From contig CP083650.1 of assembly GCA_020099315.1 (NCBI GenBank), positions 2,046,001-2,110,000 on the forward strand: a stretch of 64,000 nucleotides of DNA, read 5' to 3'. A program made the translations under genes and the position numbers. Of this stretch, positions 8,807 through 16,811 are shown one piece after another (within the stretch, counting starts at the first letter, position 1; the number at the start of each line of letters is the position of its first letter). The notes beneath the pieces were generated by a model, which saw only the letters and a list, made by a program, of their open reading frames with translations, did not search any database and was not told the origin of the DNA. Source of the DNA: Citrobacter europaeus. GTDB lineage: Bacteria > Pseudomonadota > Gammaproteobacteria > Enterobacterales > Enterobacteriaceae.

Positions 8807-8828
8807 TCTTTTAGTCCATTTATAAATG

Positions 8829-9686
8829 TTATATGCCACGTGTGTCCGGGCTCAGGCTAACTTTGATATCCGCAGGCGGAGCGTAGTAAGGCGCGGAAGT
8901 GATGAAAAGTCTGATGCCACAGTCGAGATAACTCGCCAGCGAGGCGAGGGTAATGCCGCCAGTCAGCGCCAGCGTGCAATGGGGGGCCAGAGAAGGGGCC
9001 AGACGGACAATTTCTGTTGCCTGCTCAGGGGTAAATTTGTCGAGTTGCAGAACATCGGGGGCGGCACGTAGCGCGGCTAATGCTTCAGCTGGCGTATCCG
9101 CTTCGACGACGATCTTTTTTTCTGGCGCATGGCTGCGTAAGCGCGCAATCGCGCCTGTCCAGTCGTTTGAGTTGGTAAGAAAACGGCGGTGATTAGCGAA
9201 CAGCAGTAGCGTCTCGGCGCATCCTCCGCGATGGATAATGCCCCCGGCGGCGAGTATTGCCTGAGTCGCCAACAAACGCGTGCCGGGGATGGCTTTGCGG
9301 GTGCAGGCAATCTGCCCATCAGGATAGCGTTGGCGTAGTTGGCTCAACATACTCTCAAGATAGCCCGAAACCCCGCAGCTCCACTCCAGGACATTTTGTA
9401 CCGCTTTCCAACCCTGGTGCAGCGCTGCCGCATTTCCGTGCGCGCGAATCAATTGCTGTCCGGCGCTGACCTGTTCACCATCGGCCACCCCGTCGCTGAC
9501 GGTTAAACCTAATGAGGTGAGCATTTGTCTGGCAACGGCGGTGCCGCTAACGCATCCGCCCTGGCGATGGTAAAACGTCATAACACCAGGTTGCGCGCCG
9601 ATACCCAGCGCGCGGGTGGTCAGATCCCCGCCCTGGATATCTTCCAGCAGCAGCGCGTCGGTTTGCGCCTGCGAAAAGTAGATCAT
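8829..9686 (-). CDS. modD: ModD-type phosphoribosyltransferase-fold protein
   Basis: A 285-residue member of the ModD branch of the quinolinate phosphoribosyltransferase (NadC) fold, recognised by MIYFSQAQTDALLLEDI at the N-terminus, GGDLTTRALGI, the central GTRLLATQAI and the C-terminal barrel segment LTGGITLASLASYLDCG. The start at 9686 forms an ATGA overlap with the preceding methyltransferase stop, showing translational coupling; ten upstream codons in the same frame are not used. modD genes are named for their association with molybdate transport operons, but their biochemical role is unproven. Here modD sits inside a TonB/ABC operon instead of modABC. Its likely catalysis is ribosyl or phosphoribosyl transfer, an inference from fold only. 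Confidence 0.85.
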   Translation of the reverse strand: MIYFSQAQTDALLLEDIQGGDLTTRALGIGAQPGVMTFYHRQGGCVSGTAVARQMLTSLGLTVSDGVADGEQVSAGQQLIRAHGNAAALHQGWKAVQNVLEWSCGVSGYLESMLSQLRQRYPDGQIACTRKAIPGTRLLATQAILAAGGIIHRGGCAETLLLFANHRRFLTNSNDWTGAIARLRSHAPEKKIVVEADTPAEALAALRAAPDVLQLDKFTPEQATEIVRLAPSLAPHCTLALTGGITLASLASYLDCGIRLFITSAPYYAPPADIKVSLSPDTRGI

Positions 9687-10495
9687 CTCAGCGCCTCCTG
9701 CGGAACGCTGTCCCACCAGATAAGCGCCCAGTCACGACTGGCGGGGGCAATCGCGCGAGGATCCTGCTGCTGATACCAGGCTTCCAGACGTTCGATCTCG
9801 TCGGCGCTCAGGTCCCCCATACTCCAGCGCACGTTTTCGAGAAAACGTGTCCAGGTGCTGTTGTCCTGCTGGCAGTTGGGTCCGCGGATAAAATCAACGT
9901 GCGCGTGGATCCCCATCTGATACAGGACATTAAGCGCATAGATATAGTTGGGAAGCTCAATCACTTCGCGGCCCAGCGCACGTTGAATGGTGGGAGAAAC
10001 GAAAGATGAACTGACGAGATGAGTGGTATAAACCCGCAGCCGGGCCTGATTATTCAGTTTGGTCATCGCCTGGCGCATATCGGCAACCAGCGTGGAGCGC
10101 GAGGCGACGGCGATATCGCACTGGGGTAAATCATCCCAGTGCTCTTCCCAGGCCCGCTGCACCCACTGTACGTGATGGGCATTCATTTGTACGGCGCGGC
10201 GGGCAGCTACGCTCAGCATTCCCTGACTGTAATCTACGCCGTAAATTATTGGCATCTTTTTAGCCAGCGCCAGCGAGACCGTACCGGGCCCGCAGCCCAT
10301 ATCAAACAGCGACTCTGCGCCTTTCAGGTCGATCTTCCCCAACAGCTGCAGCAGATAGCTGTCGGTTAATGAGGCGCAATTCTCCGCCATTTTTTCCGCA
10401 CGTTTATCCCAGTGCTCCGGCTTTTTCTCGGTTCTGTTCGCCAGTTGTAACTGTTTACGGTAAAGATCGGCAAAATCAATGTCGTCAATGAGCAT
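9683..10495 (-). CDS. Class I SAM-dependent methyltransferase
   Basis: A 270-residue cytoplasmic protein with a Rossmann-type methyltransferase core. Motif I is LFDMGCGPGTVSLALA (about 64-79), followed by the acidic residue of motif II in IIYGVDYSQGML. The N-terminal part (KKPEHWDKRAEKMAENCAS) resembles methyltransferases encoded beside metal-chelate ABC importers. The substrate is unknown. It starts nine bases after the ABC ATPase gene and overlaps modD by four bases (ATGA), so it is an integral operon member. Plausible roles are modification of an imported chelate or of a pterin-like ligand, but nothing in the sequence decides this. Confidence 0.8.
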   Translation of the reverse strand: MLIDDIDFADLYRKQLQLANRTEKKPEHWDKRAEKMAENCASLTDSYLLQLLGKIDLKGAESLFDMGCGPGTVSLALAKKMPIIYGVDYSQGMLSVAARRAVQMNAHHVQWVQRAWEEHWDDLPQCDIAVASRSTLVADMRQAMTKLNNQARLRVYTTHLVSSSFVSPTIQRALGREVIELPNYIYALNVLYQMGIHAHVDFIRGPNCQQDNSTWTRFLENVRWSMGDLSADEIERLEAWYQQQDPRAIAPASRDWALIWWDSVPQEALR

Positions 10496-10504
10496 TCTTA
10501 TCCC

Positions 10505-11266
10505 TTAATTATGTGAGCCAAAGAGGTGGTGAGCAATTTGTGACGGTGTAACGCGATACAATTCAGCCAGACGATCGGCGGCGAGCTGGTATTCAGGACG
10601 TCCCTGCGACACTTCACCGTCTGGCTCGACGCGTACCACGCTGTCGGCGATTGCCCGGGCATGCAGCGGGTGATGGGTCGACATCAGCAGGGCCATACCC
10701 GAATTTTTCAGCGTCACCAACGTGTCGAGCAGGCGGATTTGATGCCCAAAATCCAGGCTGGAAGCAGGTTCATCCAGCAATAAAAGGCGCGGACGTTGCG
10801 CCAACGCGCGGGCAATTAACACCAACTGCCGCTCTCCGCCGCTCAGTGTGTTCCAGCGTCGAGACGCCAGGTGAGAGATCCCCAGCATCGCCAGCTGTTG
10901 ATGGGCAATTTCATGTTCTTTAGCCCCGGGAACCGCAAATGCCGCCAGTTGCGGGGCCAGTCCCATCATCACCATGTCCAGCGCGCTGAAGGCAAATGCG
11001 CCGTCATGCGCCTGAGGAACCCAGGCGATGGCCGCGGCGCGTTGCCGATCGTTGAGATGATTCACCGCGATGCCATCAAGAAGAATGTCACCGTGAAGCG
11101 GCGGAAGAACCCCGAGAATGGTGCGCATCAGGGTCGTTTTTCCACTGCCGTTGGCGCCAATCAGACAACAGACGGAGCCGGGCGAAACCTGAAATGAGAC
11201 ATCGCGTAACACGGGCTGTTGACTGTGGTACCCCAGCGACGCGTGGCGCACGATTAATAGCGTCAT
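10505..11266 (-). CDS. FecE/FepC-type ABC transporter ATP-binding protein
   Basis: A 253-residue ATPase of the iron-siderophore/B12/molybdate (class II importer) group. It has Walker A GANGSGKTT (about 38-46), signature LSGGERQLVLIARALAQ (about 141-157), Walker B LLLLDEPAS and an H-loop histidine in STHHPLHARAI. The start overlaps the permease stop by four bases (ATGA). It powers the permease encoded upstream. The close match to FecE-type rather than ModC-type ATPases (no MOP/DiMop C-terminal domain) means that, if molybdenum is the cargo, uptake would use a MolBCA-like class II importer. Confidence 0.92.
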   Translation of the reverse strand: MTLLIVRHASLGYHSQQPVLRDVSFQVSPGSVCCLIGANGSGKTTLMRTILGVLPPLHGDILLDGIAVNHLNDRQRAAAIAWVPQAHDGAFAFSALDMVMMGLAPQLAAFAVPGAKEHEIAHQQLAMLGISHLASRRWNTLSGGERQLVLIARALAQRPRLLLLDEPASSLDFGHQIRLLDTLVTLKNSGMALLMSTHHPLHARAIADSVVRVEPDGEVSQGRPEYQLAADRLAELYRVTPSQIAHHLFGSHN

Positions 11267-12249
11267 GACCGGTTTCCCCGCAGCAAAAGCAGCAAAAAGA
11301 ACGGCGCCCCAATAAATGCAGTCAGGATCCCCAGCGGAATTTCCGTGCTGCTCAGCGTACGGGCGAGGGTATCGGTAAGCAGCAGCAAAATGGCGCCGAT
11401 CCCCATGGACACGGGGAGCAACTGCTGATGGTTATTGCCACTGATGAGTCTGCCAATGTGCGGCACAACCAGTCCAATCCAGCCGATGATGCCCGCGATG
11501 GCGACGGTACAGGCGGTAATTAACGTTGCGCAGACGATCAGTCCCAGTCGCAATCGGGAGACGTTGATCCCAAGCGATCGTGCTTCATCATCCGACAGGG
11601 TGAGCAGGTTCATGCGCCAGCGCAGCAGCAATAGCGGGACCAGTCCTGCGAAGATCAGCGGTGCCGAGAACCACAGATCGTGCGAAGTGATCGTCGATAA
11701 ACCGCCAAGCAGCCAGAAGGTGATAGACGGGAGTTGGGTATACGGGTCGGCCAGCGTTTTGATGAGTGAAATCCCCGCGCCACATACCGTACCCAGCGCA
11801 ATCCCGACCAGAACCAGCGTTAAAACCGGGTCGTGGCGCTTGACTCGCCGGGTAATCAACCAGACACCGGCGACCACGAATAAACCGCCCGTGAACGCAT
11901 ACAGTTGAATAAACAGGATCGGTAATCCGAACAGGATTGCCGTACAGGCACCTAAACCGGCACCCGCCGCCACGCCGAGGATATCCGGCGAGACTAGCGG
12001 GTTGCGGAACATGCCCTGATAGGTGGTTCCTGCGCCTGCCAGCGCCGCGCCAAGCAGCAATGCAGCCAGAATGCGCGGCAGACGGATTTGCCAGAAGACG
12101 ATTTTGTCCTGCATCGGGACGCTATCTGTACCGGCAATAAGATTCACGACCTGCTGTGCATCCAGGCGATAAGCACCAGAGACCGCGGCGACGCTCGCGC
12201 AAAGCACCACCGCAGCAATCATCAGAAAACCGAGGGTAGATGTTTTCAT
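11263..12249 (-). CDS. FecCD/BtuC-type ABC transporter permease
   Basis: A 328-residue inner-membrane protein with about ten hydrophobic segments. Family motifs include LPRILAALLLGAALAGAGTT (about 54-73), GSTYQ-like GTTYQGMFRNPLVSPDILG and the cytoplasmic coupling stretch RSLGINVSRLRLG. A late GWIGLVVPHIGRLISG motif is typical of FecCD/BtuC permeases. It starts at the base where the binding-protein gene stops (12249), indicating coupled translation, and its own 3' end overlaps the ATPase gene. It forms a homodimeric channel with the ATPase below. Confidence 0.93.
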   Translation of the reverse strand: MKTSTLGFLMIAAVVLCASVAAVSGAYRLDAQQVVNLIAGTDSVPMQDKIVFWQIRLPRILAALLLGAALAGAGTTYQGMFRNPLVSPDILGVAAGAGLGACTAILFGLPILFIQLYAFTGGLFVVAGVWLITRRVKRHDPVLTLVLVGIALGTVCGAGISLIKTLADPYTQLPSITFWLLGGLSTITSHDLWFSAPLIFAGLVPLLLLRWRMNLLTLSDDEARSLGINVSRLRLGLIVCATLITACTVAIAGIIGWIGLVVPHIGRLISGNNHQQLLPVSMGIGAILLLLTDTLARTLSSTEIPLGILTAFIGAPFFLLLLLRGNRS

Positions 12250-13271
12250 CAGACAGCCACCAGACGTTGATACTGTGCATCGCTTAGCGTGGTATGCCAG
12301 AAGAGTTCGCTGTAGCGCTGCATATCGGCTTTAAAGCTCGCGTTAACCTGCGGATCAAGCCAGGCGTGCAGGCGGCGTAATCCCAGTAAACGGTTGATGC
12401 CAGGAGGCGCATCCAGCCAGCCAAACGGTAGACCGCTGAGAAACAGAATGCGTTGGTTGGCAACCGCTTTAACCCCTTGCCAGACCGGATCTTCCCTCAG
12501 GTACTGCGCCGTCACCGCATCCTGCACCAGAATAATATCGGGCTGCCAGCTCAGCAGATTTTCCATTGAAACCTGCGTGAGTCCCTGTCGCCCAGGGATT
12601 TGCGCCACATTGTGTAAGCCCAGCAGTTCTGCCGCTTCGGTATGCAGTGAACCTTGTAACCCTGTCTCAAGCCCTCTGGCGCCGCGCGCGGCATAAAAAC
12701 GCAGCTTTGCTCCGGAAGAGTGGGAAAACGCGAGTGCTTCATCAATAAACCGACGAGCCAGTCTGGCCTGAGCTCTGGCCCGCGAGTCGACTCCCAGTGC
12801 TTCACCGGCGGCGAGTAACTGTTCCGGGGTACGTCGCAGCTCACCGTTAATCAACAGCCAGGGAATTTGCGTTTGCGCGCTCACCTGTCTGGCCTGAGAA
12901 AGCCAGGTTTCATCGGCATTGCCGCAGTCAACAACCAGGTCGGGTTTAAGCGCCAGTAACGCTTCAAGTGAGAGGGTACTGGCGCGCCCTGCCAGCCTGC
13001 CCAGTTTCGGCAATGCCCGAATATCATCATGGAACGGGATGGCGGTCTGGCGAGATAAATCAAAGGAGGAAAGCCCTACCAGTTTTTCCGGCGCAACGGC
13101 CAGCAGCAGCATGTCGGCGGGCGCCCCCGCGCTGACCACGCGTTGGGTTATATTCGGCCCTGGCGTGCCTCCAACGGCAACGGTTAGCGGCGTTTGCGCC
13201 AATGCGGGAAGATGGCGTAGCAGCAGTGCAGATGCCACAAGCTGGGCAAACATCCGTCTTGTCAGTGCCAT
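12249..13271 (-). CDS. Periplasmic metal-chelate binding protein of the class II ABC importer
   Basis: A 340-residue substrate-binding protein of the FepB/BtuF (helical backbone) type. The N-terminus MALTRRMFAQLVASALLLRH is a signal peptide with an RRxF pattern that could use the Tat pathway, cleaved near ALA-QTP. Recognisable blocks are LVGLSSFDLSRQ, LEALLALKPDLVVDCG (the 'substrate-lobe' motif) and LLSWQPDIILVQD near 240-252. It is the first gene of the operon; AGGATACC lies before the ATG, and the 30-bp ModE-like dyad is 24 bases upstream of it. The cargo is unknown; heme, B12, siderophore, molybdate and tungstate binders all share this fold. Confidence 0.88.
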   Translation of the reverse strand: MALTRRMFAQLVASALLLRHLPALAQTPLTVAVGGTPGPNITQRVVSAGAPADMLLLAVAPEKLVGLSSFDLSRQTAIPFHDDIRALPKLGRLAGRASTLSLEALLALKPDLVVDCGNADETWLSQARQVSAQTQIPWLLINGELRRTPEQLLAAGEALGVDSRARAQARLARRFIDEALAFSHSSGAKLRFYAARGARGLETGLQGSLHTEAAELLGLHNVAQIPGRQGLTQVSMENLLSWQPDIILVQDAVTAQYLREDPVWQGVKAVANQRILFLSGLPFGWLDAPPGINRLLGLRRLHAWLDPQVNASFKADMQRYSELFWHTTLSDAQYQRLVAV

Positions 13272-13294
13272 TATCGGTATCCTGAAGGTTACAA

Positions 13295-13324
13295 ATTCGC
13301 TATATATTTACATATACAGCGAAT
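13295..13324 (-). promoter_or_regulatory. 30-bp dyad upstream of the TonB/ABC/modD operon, ModE-box-like
   Basis: A near-perfect palindrome in which 13 of 15 base pairs match: outer arms ATTCGCT and AGCGAAT, inner arms TATAT-type, six central bases. The layout CGCTATATA-N6-TATACAGCG is the form I recall for E. coli ModE sites (CGnTATATA-N6-TATATAnCG-like). It lies 24-53 bases upstream of the first start codon, where a repressor would block transcription. No Fur-type box is evident in the 208-bp gap. The assignment is by eye, not by matrix score. Confidence 0.6.
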
Positions 13325-13420
13325 AAAAACATGTTCAGAATCAAATTCTCACGGATGAAAACCCCGGATACCCCATAAGGGCTAGGGGGCATAGAGACAG
13401 CTTAAATGGCGGAAAATAAG

Positions 13421-13450
13421 ACAGAAAAAATCCGCGGCATAGCGCGGATT
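13421..13450 (-). terminator. Rho-independent terminator of treA
   Basis: On the minus strand, stem AATCCGCG (13443-13450) / CGCGGATT (13429-13436) with a six-base loop is followed by TTTTTTCTGT. It lies 30 bases after the treA stop. Confidence 0.9.
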
Positions 13451-13479
13451 CAGGGCGTAAAACGGCTCAGGTAATGACC

Positions 13480-15198
13480 TTAAGGCGTCGGTTGAGTCTG
13501 TTTTTTAGGTTCGGCAGGGGGAGTACTGGCACTTGCTGGGGTTGGTCGTGATGCGGGTACGCTGTCACAGGGTTTATCTTTGGCGCAAATCAGGTCGAGC
13601 ATTTTCAGCGTTACGCCATTGGTCCAGCCGAAACCATCCTGCAACGGATATTCACCGCCACCACCGCCTGTGCCTGTGGTGCTCACGTCATACTTCTCAA
13701 CCAGCTTTTTCTCGCGATCGTAGGTGTGCTGAACATTGGTGAGGAATCGCCAGGTTACGTCCATGGCGACGTTATCCTGACCGTAATTCTGTAACCCGGA
13801 TGCTGCGACCCACTGGAGCGGGGCCCAGCCGTTGGGTGCATCCCACTGCTGGCCGCTTTTCACCGATGTAGTAGCCAGACCGCCAGGTTGCAACAGGTGC
13901 GCCTGGGTTGCCGTGGCGACTTTACCGGCGCGATCTTTAGCCGCCGCATTAACATACAGCGGGAACAGGGCGGCGGCAGTCAGTTGGTTGCGTACTTTGT
14001 GGCTCTTCAGATCGTAATCGGCATACCAGCCTTCTTTATCGTTCCACAGGTGTTTTTCGATCCCTTTTTGTCGGGCATTGGCCAAATCTTCATATTGAGC
14101 AGCTTTGGCGTCATCACCGGCGGCTTTACTGGCGAGGGCGATCATCTTTTCCATTTTGAACATCAGCGCATTGAGATCGACCGGAACGATGCTGGTGGTG
14201 CGCAGGGTGCCAAGCTGATTGGGGTTATCCATCCAGCGGGAACTAAAGTCCCAACCAGACGCGGCGGCAGAGCGCAGATCGCGGTAGATTTCGGTGGAAG
14301 GTCGGTTCGGGTTGCTTTTGGCAGTGGCGATATCTTCCACCCAGGACTCTGGCCTAGGCGTATCGCGGTCATCCCAGTAGCGGTTCAAAATGGTGCCGTC
14401 ATCCAGTTTAACCACGCGCTTATTTTGCTGACCGGGCTGGAGCGTTTCGACGCCTTCCATCCAGTAGCTGTACTCTTTGAGCATCTGCGGGAGGTATTTT
14501 TTCAACGCGTCATTCCCGTCGTGCTGCGCCAGCAGTTCAACCATAAAGGCAAAGAACGGCGGCTGAGAACGGCTCAGATAATAGGTACGGTTACCGTTAG
14601 GAATATGTCCCCAGGAATCAATCTCGTAAGCGAAGTTTGCCACCATGTCGGAGACCTTATCCCAGTGATTGCTCTCGGCAAGCCCCAGCATGGTGAAATA
14701 GCTGTCCCAATAATAGATTTCGCGAAAACGCCCGCCCGGCACCACATACGGCTCCGGGAGCGGCAACAGCGAGTCCCATTTTTCTGCGTCGGTTGTCGAA
14801 CGAGTGAGTACCGGCCACAGTCCGTCAATATGTTCGCGTAATGATTGCCCTGCCGGGGGGACGTATTTCTCGCCTTCTTTCGGCAAGGTGAAATTTACTT
14901 GCACAAAATGGCGTAGGTCGAATCCGGACTGATTTTTCTGCATCCGGTAATCGGCAAGGATCATTAATGGATCGCTGTTGGGCACCGCGTCTACAAAGGT
15001 TTTCTGGTCAGGAAACAGTTTGGCCGTTTGTACATCGTTAAACAGAGGACCAAGCAGAATATCAGGCGGTTGAGGCGTAGCGGCTGGCGCGTCCTCGGCG
15101 TTGGCGGCAAAAGAGGAAAGGGCAAAAAAGGTGCTTGCGAGCGTCAGTTTTATCGCAACAGAGAGCAGGCCAGGATGGCGAGTTGCTGGCGTTATCAT
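13480..15198 (-). CDS. treA: Periplasmic trehalase
   Basis: A 572-residue GH37 enzyme that hydrolyses trehalose to two glucose molecules in the periplasm, allowing use of external trehalose at high osmolarity. A signal peptide ends near ANA-EDA (residue 34). Both GH37 signatures are present: PGGRFREIYYWDSY (154-167) and QWDAPNGWAPLQW near 450-462. The catalytic acid motif SGWDFSSRW has Asp317, and the GGGGGEYPLQDGFGWTNG block carries the second active-site segment. The C-terminus is an extended Pro/Ala/Ser tail (PASRPTPASAST...), slightly longer than the 565 residues of E. coli TreA. It has an isolated transcription unit with its own terminator; the start ATG follows a GGAGATTAACCG ribosome site. 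Confidence 0.96.
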   Translation of the reverse strand: MITPATRHPGLLSVAIKLTLASTFFALSSFAANAEDAPAATPQPPDILLGPLFNDVQTAKLFPDQKTFVDAVPNSDPLMILADYRMQKNQSGFDLRHFVQVNFTLPKEGEKYVPPAGQSLREHIDGLWPVLTRSTTDAEKWDSLLPLPEPYVVPGGRFREIYYWDSYFTMLGLAESNHWDKVSDMVANFAYEIDSWGHIPNGNRTYYLSRSQPPFFAFMVELLAQHDGNDALKKYLPQMLKEYSYWMEGVETLQPGQQNKRVVKLDDGTILNRYWDDRDTPRPESWVEDIATAKSNPNRPSTEIYRDLRSAAASGWDFSSRWMDNPNQLGTLRTTSIVPVDLNALMFKMEKMIALASKAAGDDAKAAQYEDLANARQKGIEKHLWNDKEGWYADYDLKSHKVRNQLTAAALFPLYVNAAAKDRAGKVATATQAHLLQPGGLATTSVKSGQQWDAPNGWAPLQWVAASGLQNYGQDNVAMDVTWRFLTNVQHTYDREKKLVEKYDVSTTGTGGGGGEYPLQDGFGWTNGVTLKMLDLICAKDKPCDSVPASRPTPASASTPPAEPKKQTQPTP

Positions 15199-15334
15199 CG
15201 GTTAATCTCCTTAGCGGTGTGCCGAAGTAGCGGCATTTACCATGAGAAAACCTTAGTTCAGGATCGGCCGTTGCGCGTGATCGGCTCCCCATTTTGCGAA
15301 TAAACAGACATTTCCCGACGCGATTAGAAACGAT

Positions 15335-15362
15335 GCACGCCCTTTATCGGGAAAGGGCGTGC
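15335..15362 (-). terminator. Hairpin downstream of dhaM, probable terminator
   Basis: Perfect 11-bp stem GCACGCCCTTT / AAAGGGCGTGC with a six-base loop, nine bases after the dhaM stop. On the minus strand it is followed only by ATCGTTTCTAAT, a weak U-tract, so termination may be partial, or the hairpin may protect the mRNA end. Confidence 0.65.
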
Positions 15363-15370
15363 AAATGGCC

Positions 15371-16801
15371 TCAGCCCGCGAGGTTTATCCGCTTCGCCAC
15401 GCCGTCAAGGGTCAGAGTGTCACCCATCTTGATGCTATCGACAGCATCACCCTGCTGGCACAGCCAGCACAGACCCATTGCGCGGGCGATAATCGCCGGG
15501 TGGGACGCCTCGCTGCCGTCCCGCAGACAGACGCCTTTGATGGCCTTCGGATCCAGTTGCAGCACCGTAGACGGATAAATGACATCAGCGACCAGAATAG
15601 TGGGGCGGATGAACGCGGGAATTTGCTCGGTCTCTCCCGTCAAATGCTGAAGAGAACGAGATAATAAATCTTCAATATCGATGTACCGCGCCTGCAGGTA
15701 GGGATCGTCGAGCTGTAAATACTGCTGGCTGAGTTCGCTTAACACCTGATGCCATGCCCAGGCGGCGCTGCACTGCTTTTCACTCATTACGCCGCAGGCC
15801 ATATCAAACAGTTCAGGATCGTCTAACAACGTGTGATGACCGGAGAAAATCGCGGCGATATCGGCGGAATATTTCTCTTCGGCAAGTGCGGTTAAAGCAT
15901 TTAAGTCATTCAGCGTGCTTTGAATGGCGGCCCGTAATTGCTGCTGCTCAGTCTGCAATGATGCTGCAGGCTGCAGGCTTACCTGTGGTGAGTACGGCGT
16001 GTAACAAAATGCCGTCCCCGTTGCCAGTGAGGGGACGTGAGTCGCTACGTTATCAGCATGTACGGGCTCAAGCGATTCACCGAAATTCTCAGCCGCCAGC
16101 TGTTTAAATGCGGCCAACGCATCCTCAGCCTGTTCACCCTTGGCAATCAGGCGCAGCGTGTCGTTACAACGCACCTGCAGCAGAGCTATTTGGTTCAGGC
16201 TATCTGGGACCACGCACTTGCCATTTTTCTCCAGCCACATGTCGGCGTTAAAGCCAGACAGTGTGGAAACCAGCCGTGAAGCGGGACGAACGTGGATGCC
16301 GTTGGGGTTTTTCACCACAATGGCAACTGAATGAGCATTTGCATCCGGCGCAAATTCAGCCGATGTCGGTTTTGCGGTGGATGACGAAGGTAAACCCAGT
16401 TGCTCACATTTGGCGTCAAGGGCGTTCATGGCGTCACGGATGACCCGCTCGACGTCAGCGCCCCCGGCGGCGCTAACCGTCGCGGCTAACGTGCCTTCAA
16501 CCAGCGGCGCGGCACACAGCCGCACTCTGGCGGCAATGTTAGGGTCGAGCAGTTCCAGCGCGGTTTCCGCACTCAGTAACGCACTACCGATATCCATCAT
16601 CACCAGCACGTGATCCGTATCGGCCACGGACTCGATGGCTTCCATCACCTTAATCGGATCGGTGCCAATCGGATTTTCAGGATCGTCAATGCCTGCGGCA
16701 ATGGCGATTTTGCAACCATCACCCATTAACATCTGCCGGGCCAGCGCGCCGACGCCTTCGCCCAGTTGGGCGCTGTGAGAAACAATAACCAGGTTTACCA
16801 T
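15371..16801 (-). CDS. dhaM: PTS-dependent dihydroxyacetone kinase, phosphotransferase subunit DhaM
   Basis: A 476-residue, three-domain PTS protein. The EIIA-type domain (1-130) has the active His9 in VIVSHS. The HPr-like domain (about 155-245) has His170 in NGIHVRPAS. A truncated enzyme I-like domain (about 255-476) has His434 in GSEASHPAIIAR. Phosphate from PEP passes via EI and HPr to DhaM and then to the ADP bound in DhaL. It is four residues longer than E. coli DhaM and all three histidines are kept. It is the last gene of dhaKLM, ten bases after dhaL. It acts in the cytoplasm. Confidence 0.96.
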   Translation of the reverse strand: MVNLVIVSHSAQLGEGVGALARQMLMGDGCKIAIAAGIDDPENPIGTDPIKVMEAIESVADTDHVLVMMDIGSALLSAETALELLDPNIAARVRLCAAPLVEGTLAATVSAAGGADVERVIRDAMNALDAKCEQLGLPSSSTAKPTSAEFAPDANAHSVAIVVKNPNGIHVRPASRLVSTLSGFNADMWLEKNGKCVVPDSLNQIALLQVRCNDTLRLIAKGEQAEDALAAFKQLAAENFGESLEPVHADNVATHVPSLATGTAFCYTPYSPQVSLQPAASLQTEQQQLRAAIQSTLNDLNALTALAEEKYSADIAAIFSGHHTLLDDPELFDMACGVMSEKQCSAAWAWHQVLSELSQQYLQLDDPYLQARYIDIEDLLSRSLQHLTGETEQIPAFIRPTILVADVIYPSTVLQLDPKAIKGVCLRDGSEASHPAIIARAMGLCWLCQQGDAVDSIKMGDTLTLDGVAKRINLAG

Positions 16802-16811
16802 CGCTTTATCC

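Noticed and set aside
8804..8839. GTG start of the TonB receptor upstream of the signal peptide
   Set aside because: It would overlap modD and put 11 extra residues before a good signal peptide. The internal ATG at 8806 is preferred, though not proven.
13272..13480. Fur box upstream of the TonB/ABC operon
   Set aside because: Searched for GATAATGATAATCATTATC-like sequence in the 208-bp gap because most such operons are iron regulated; none of the repeated GATAAT units is present.
13888..14841. A 317-codon open frame antisense to treA
   Set aside because: treA is an intact, full-length known gene; the antisense frame has no ribosome site, no domain and only reflects the codon pattern of treA.
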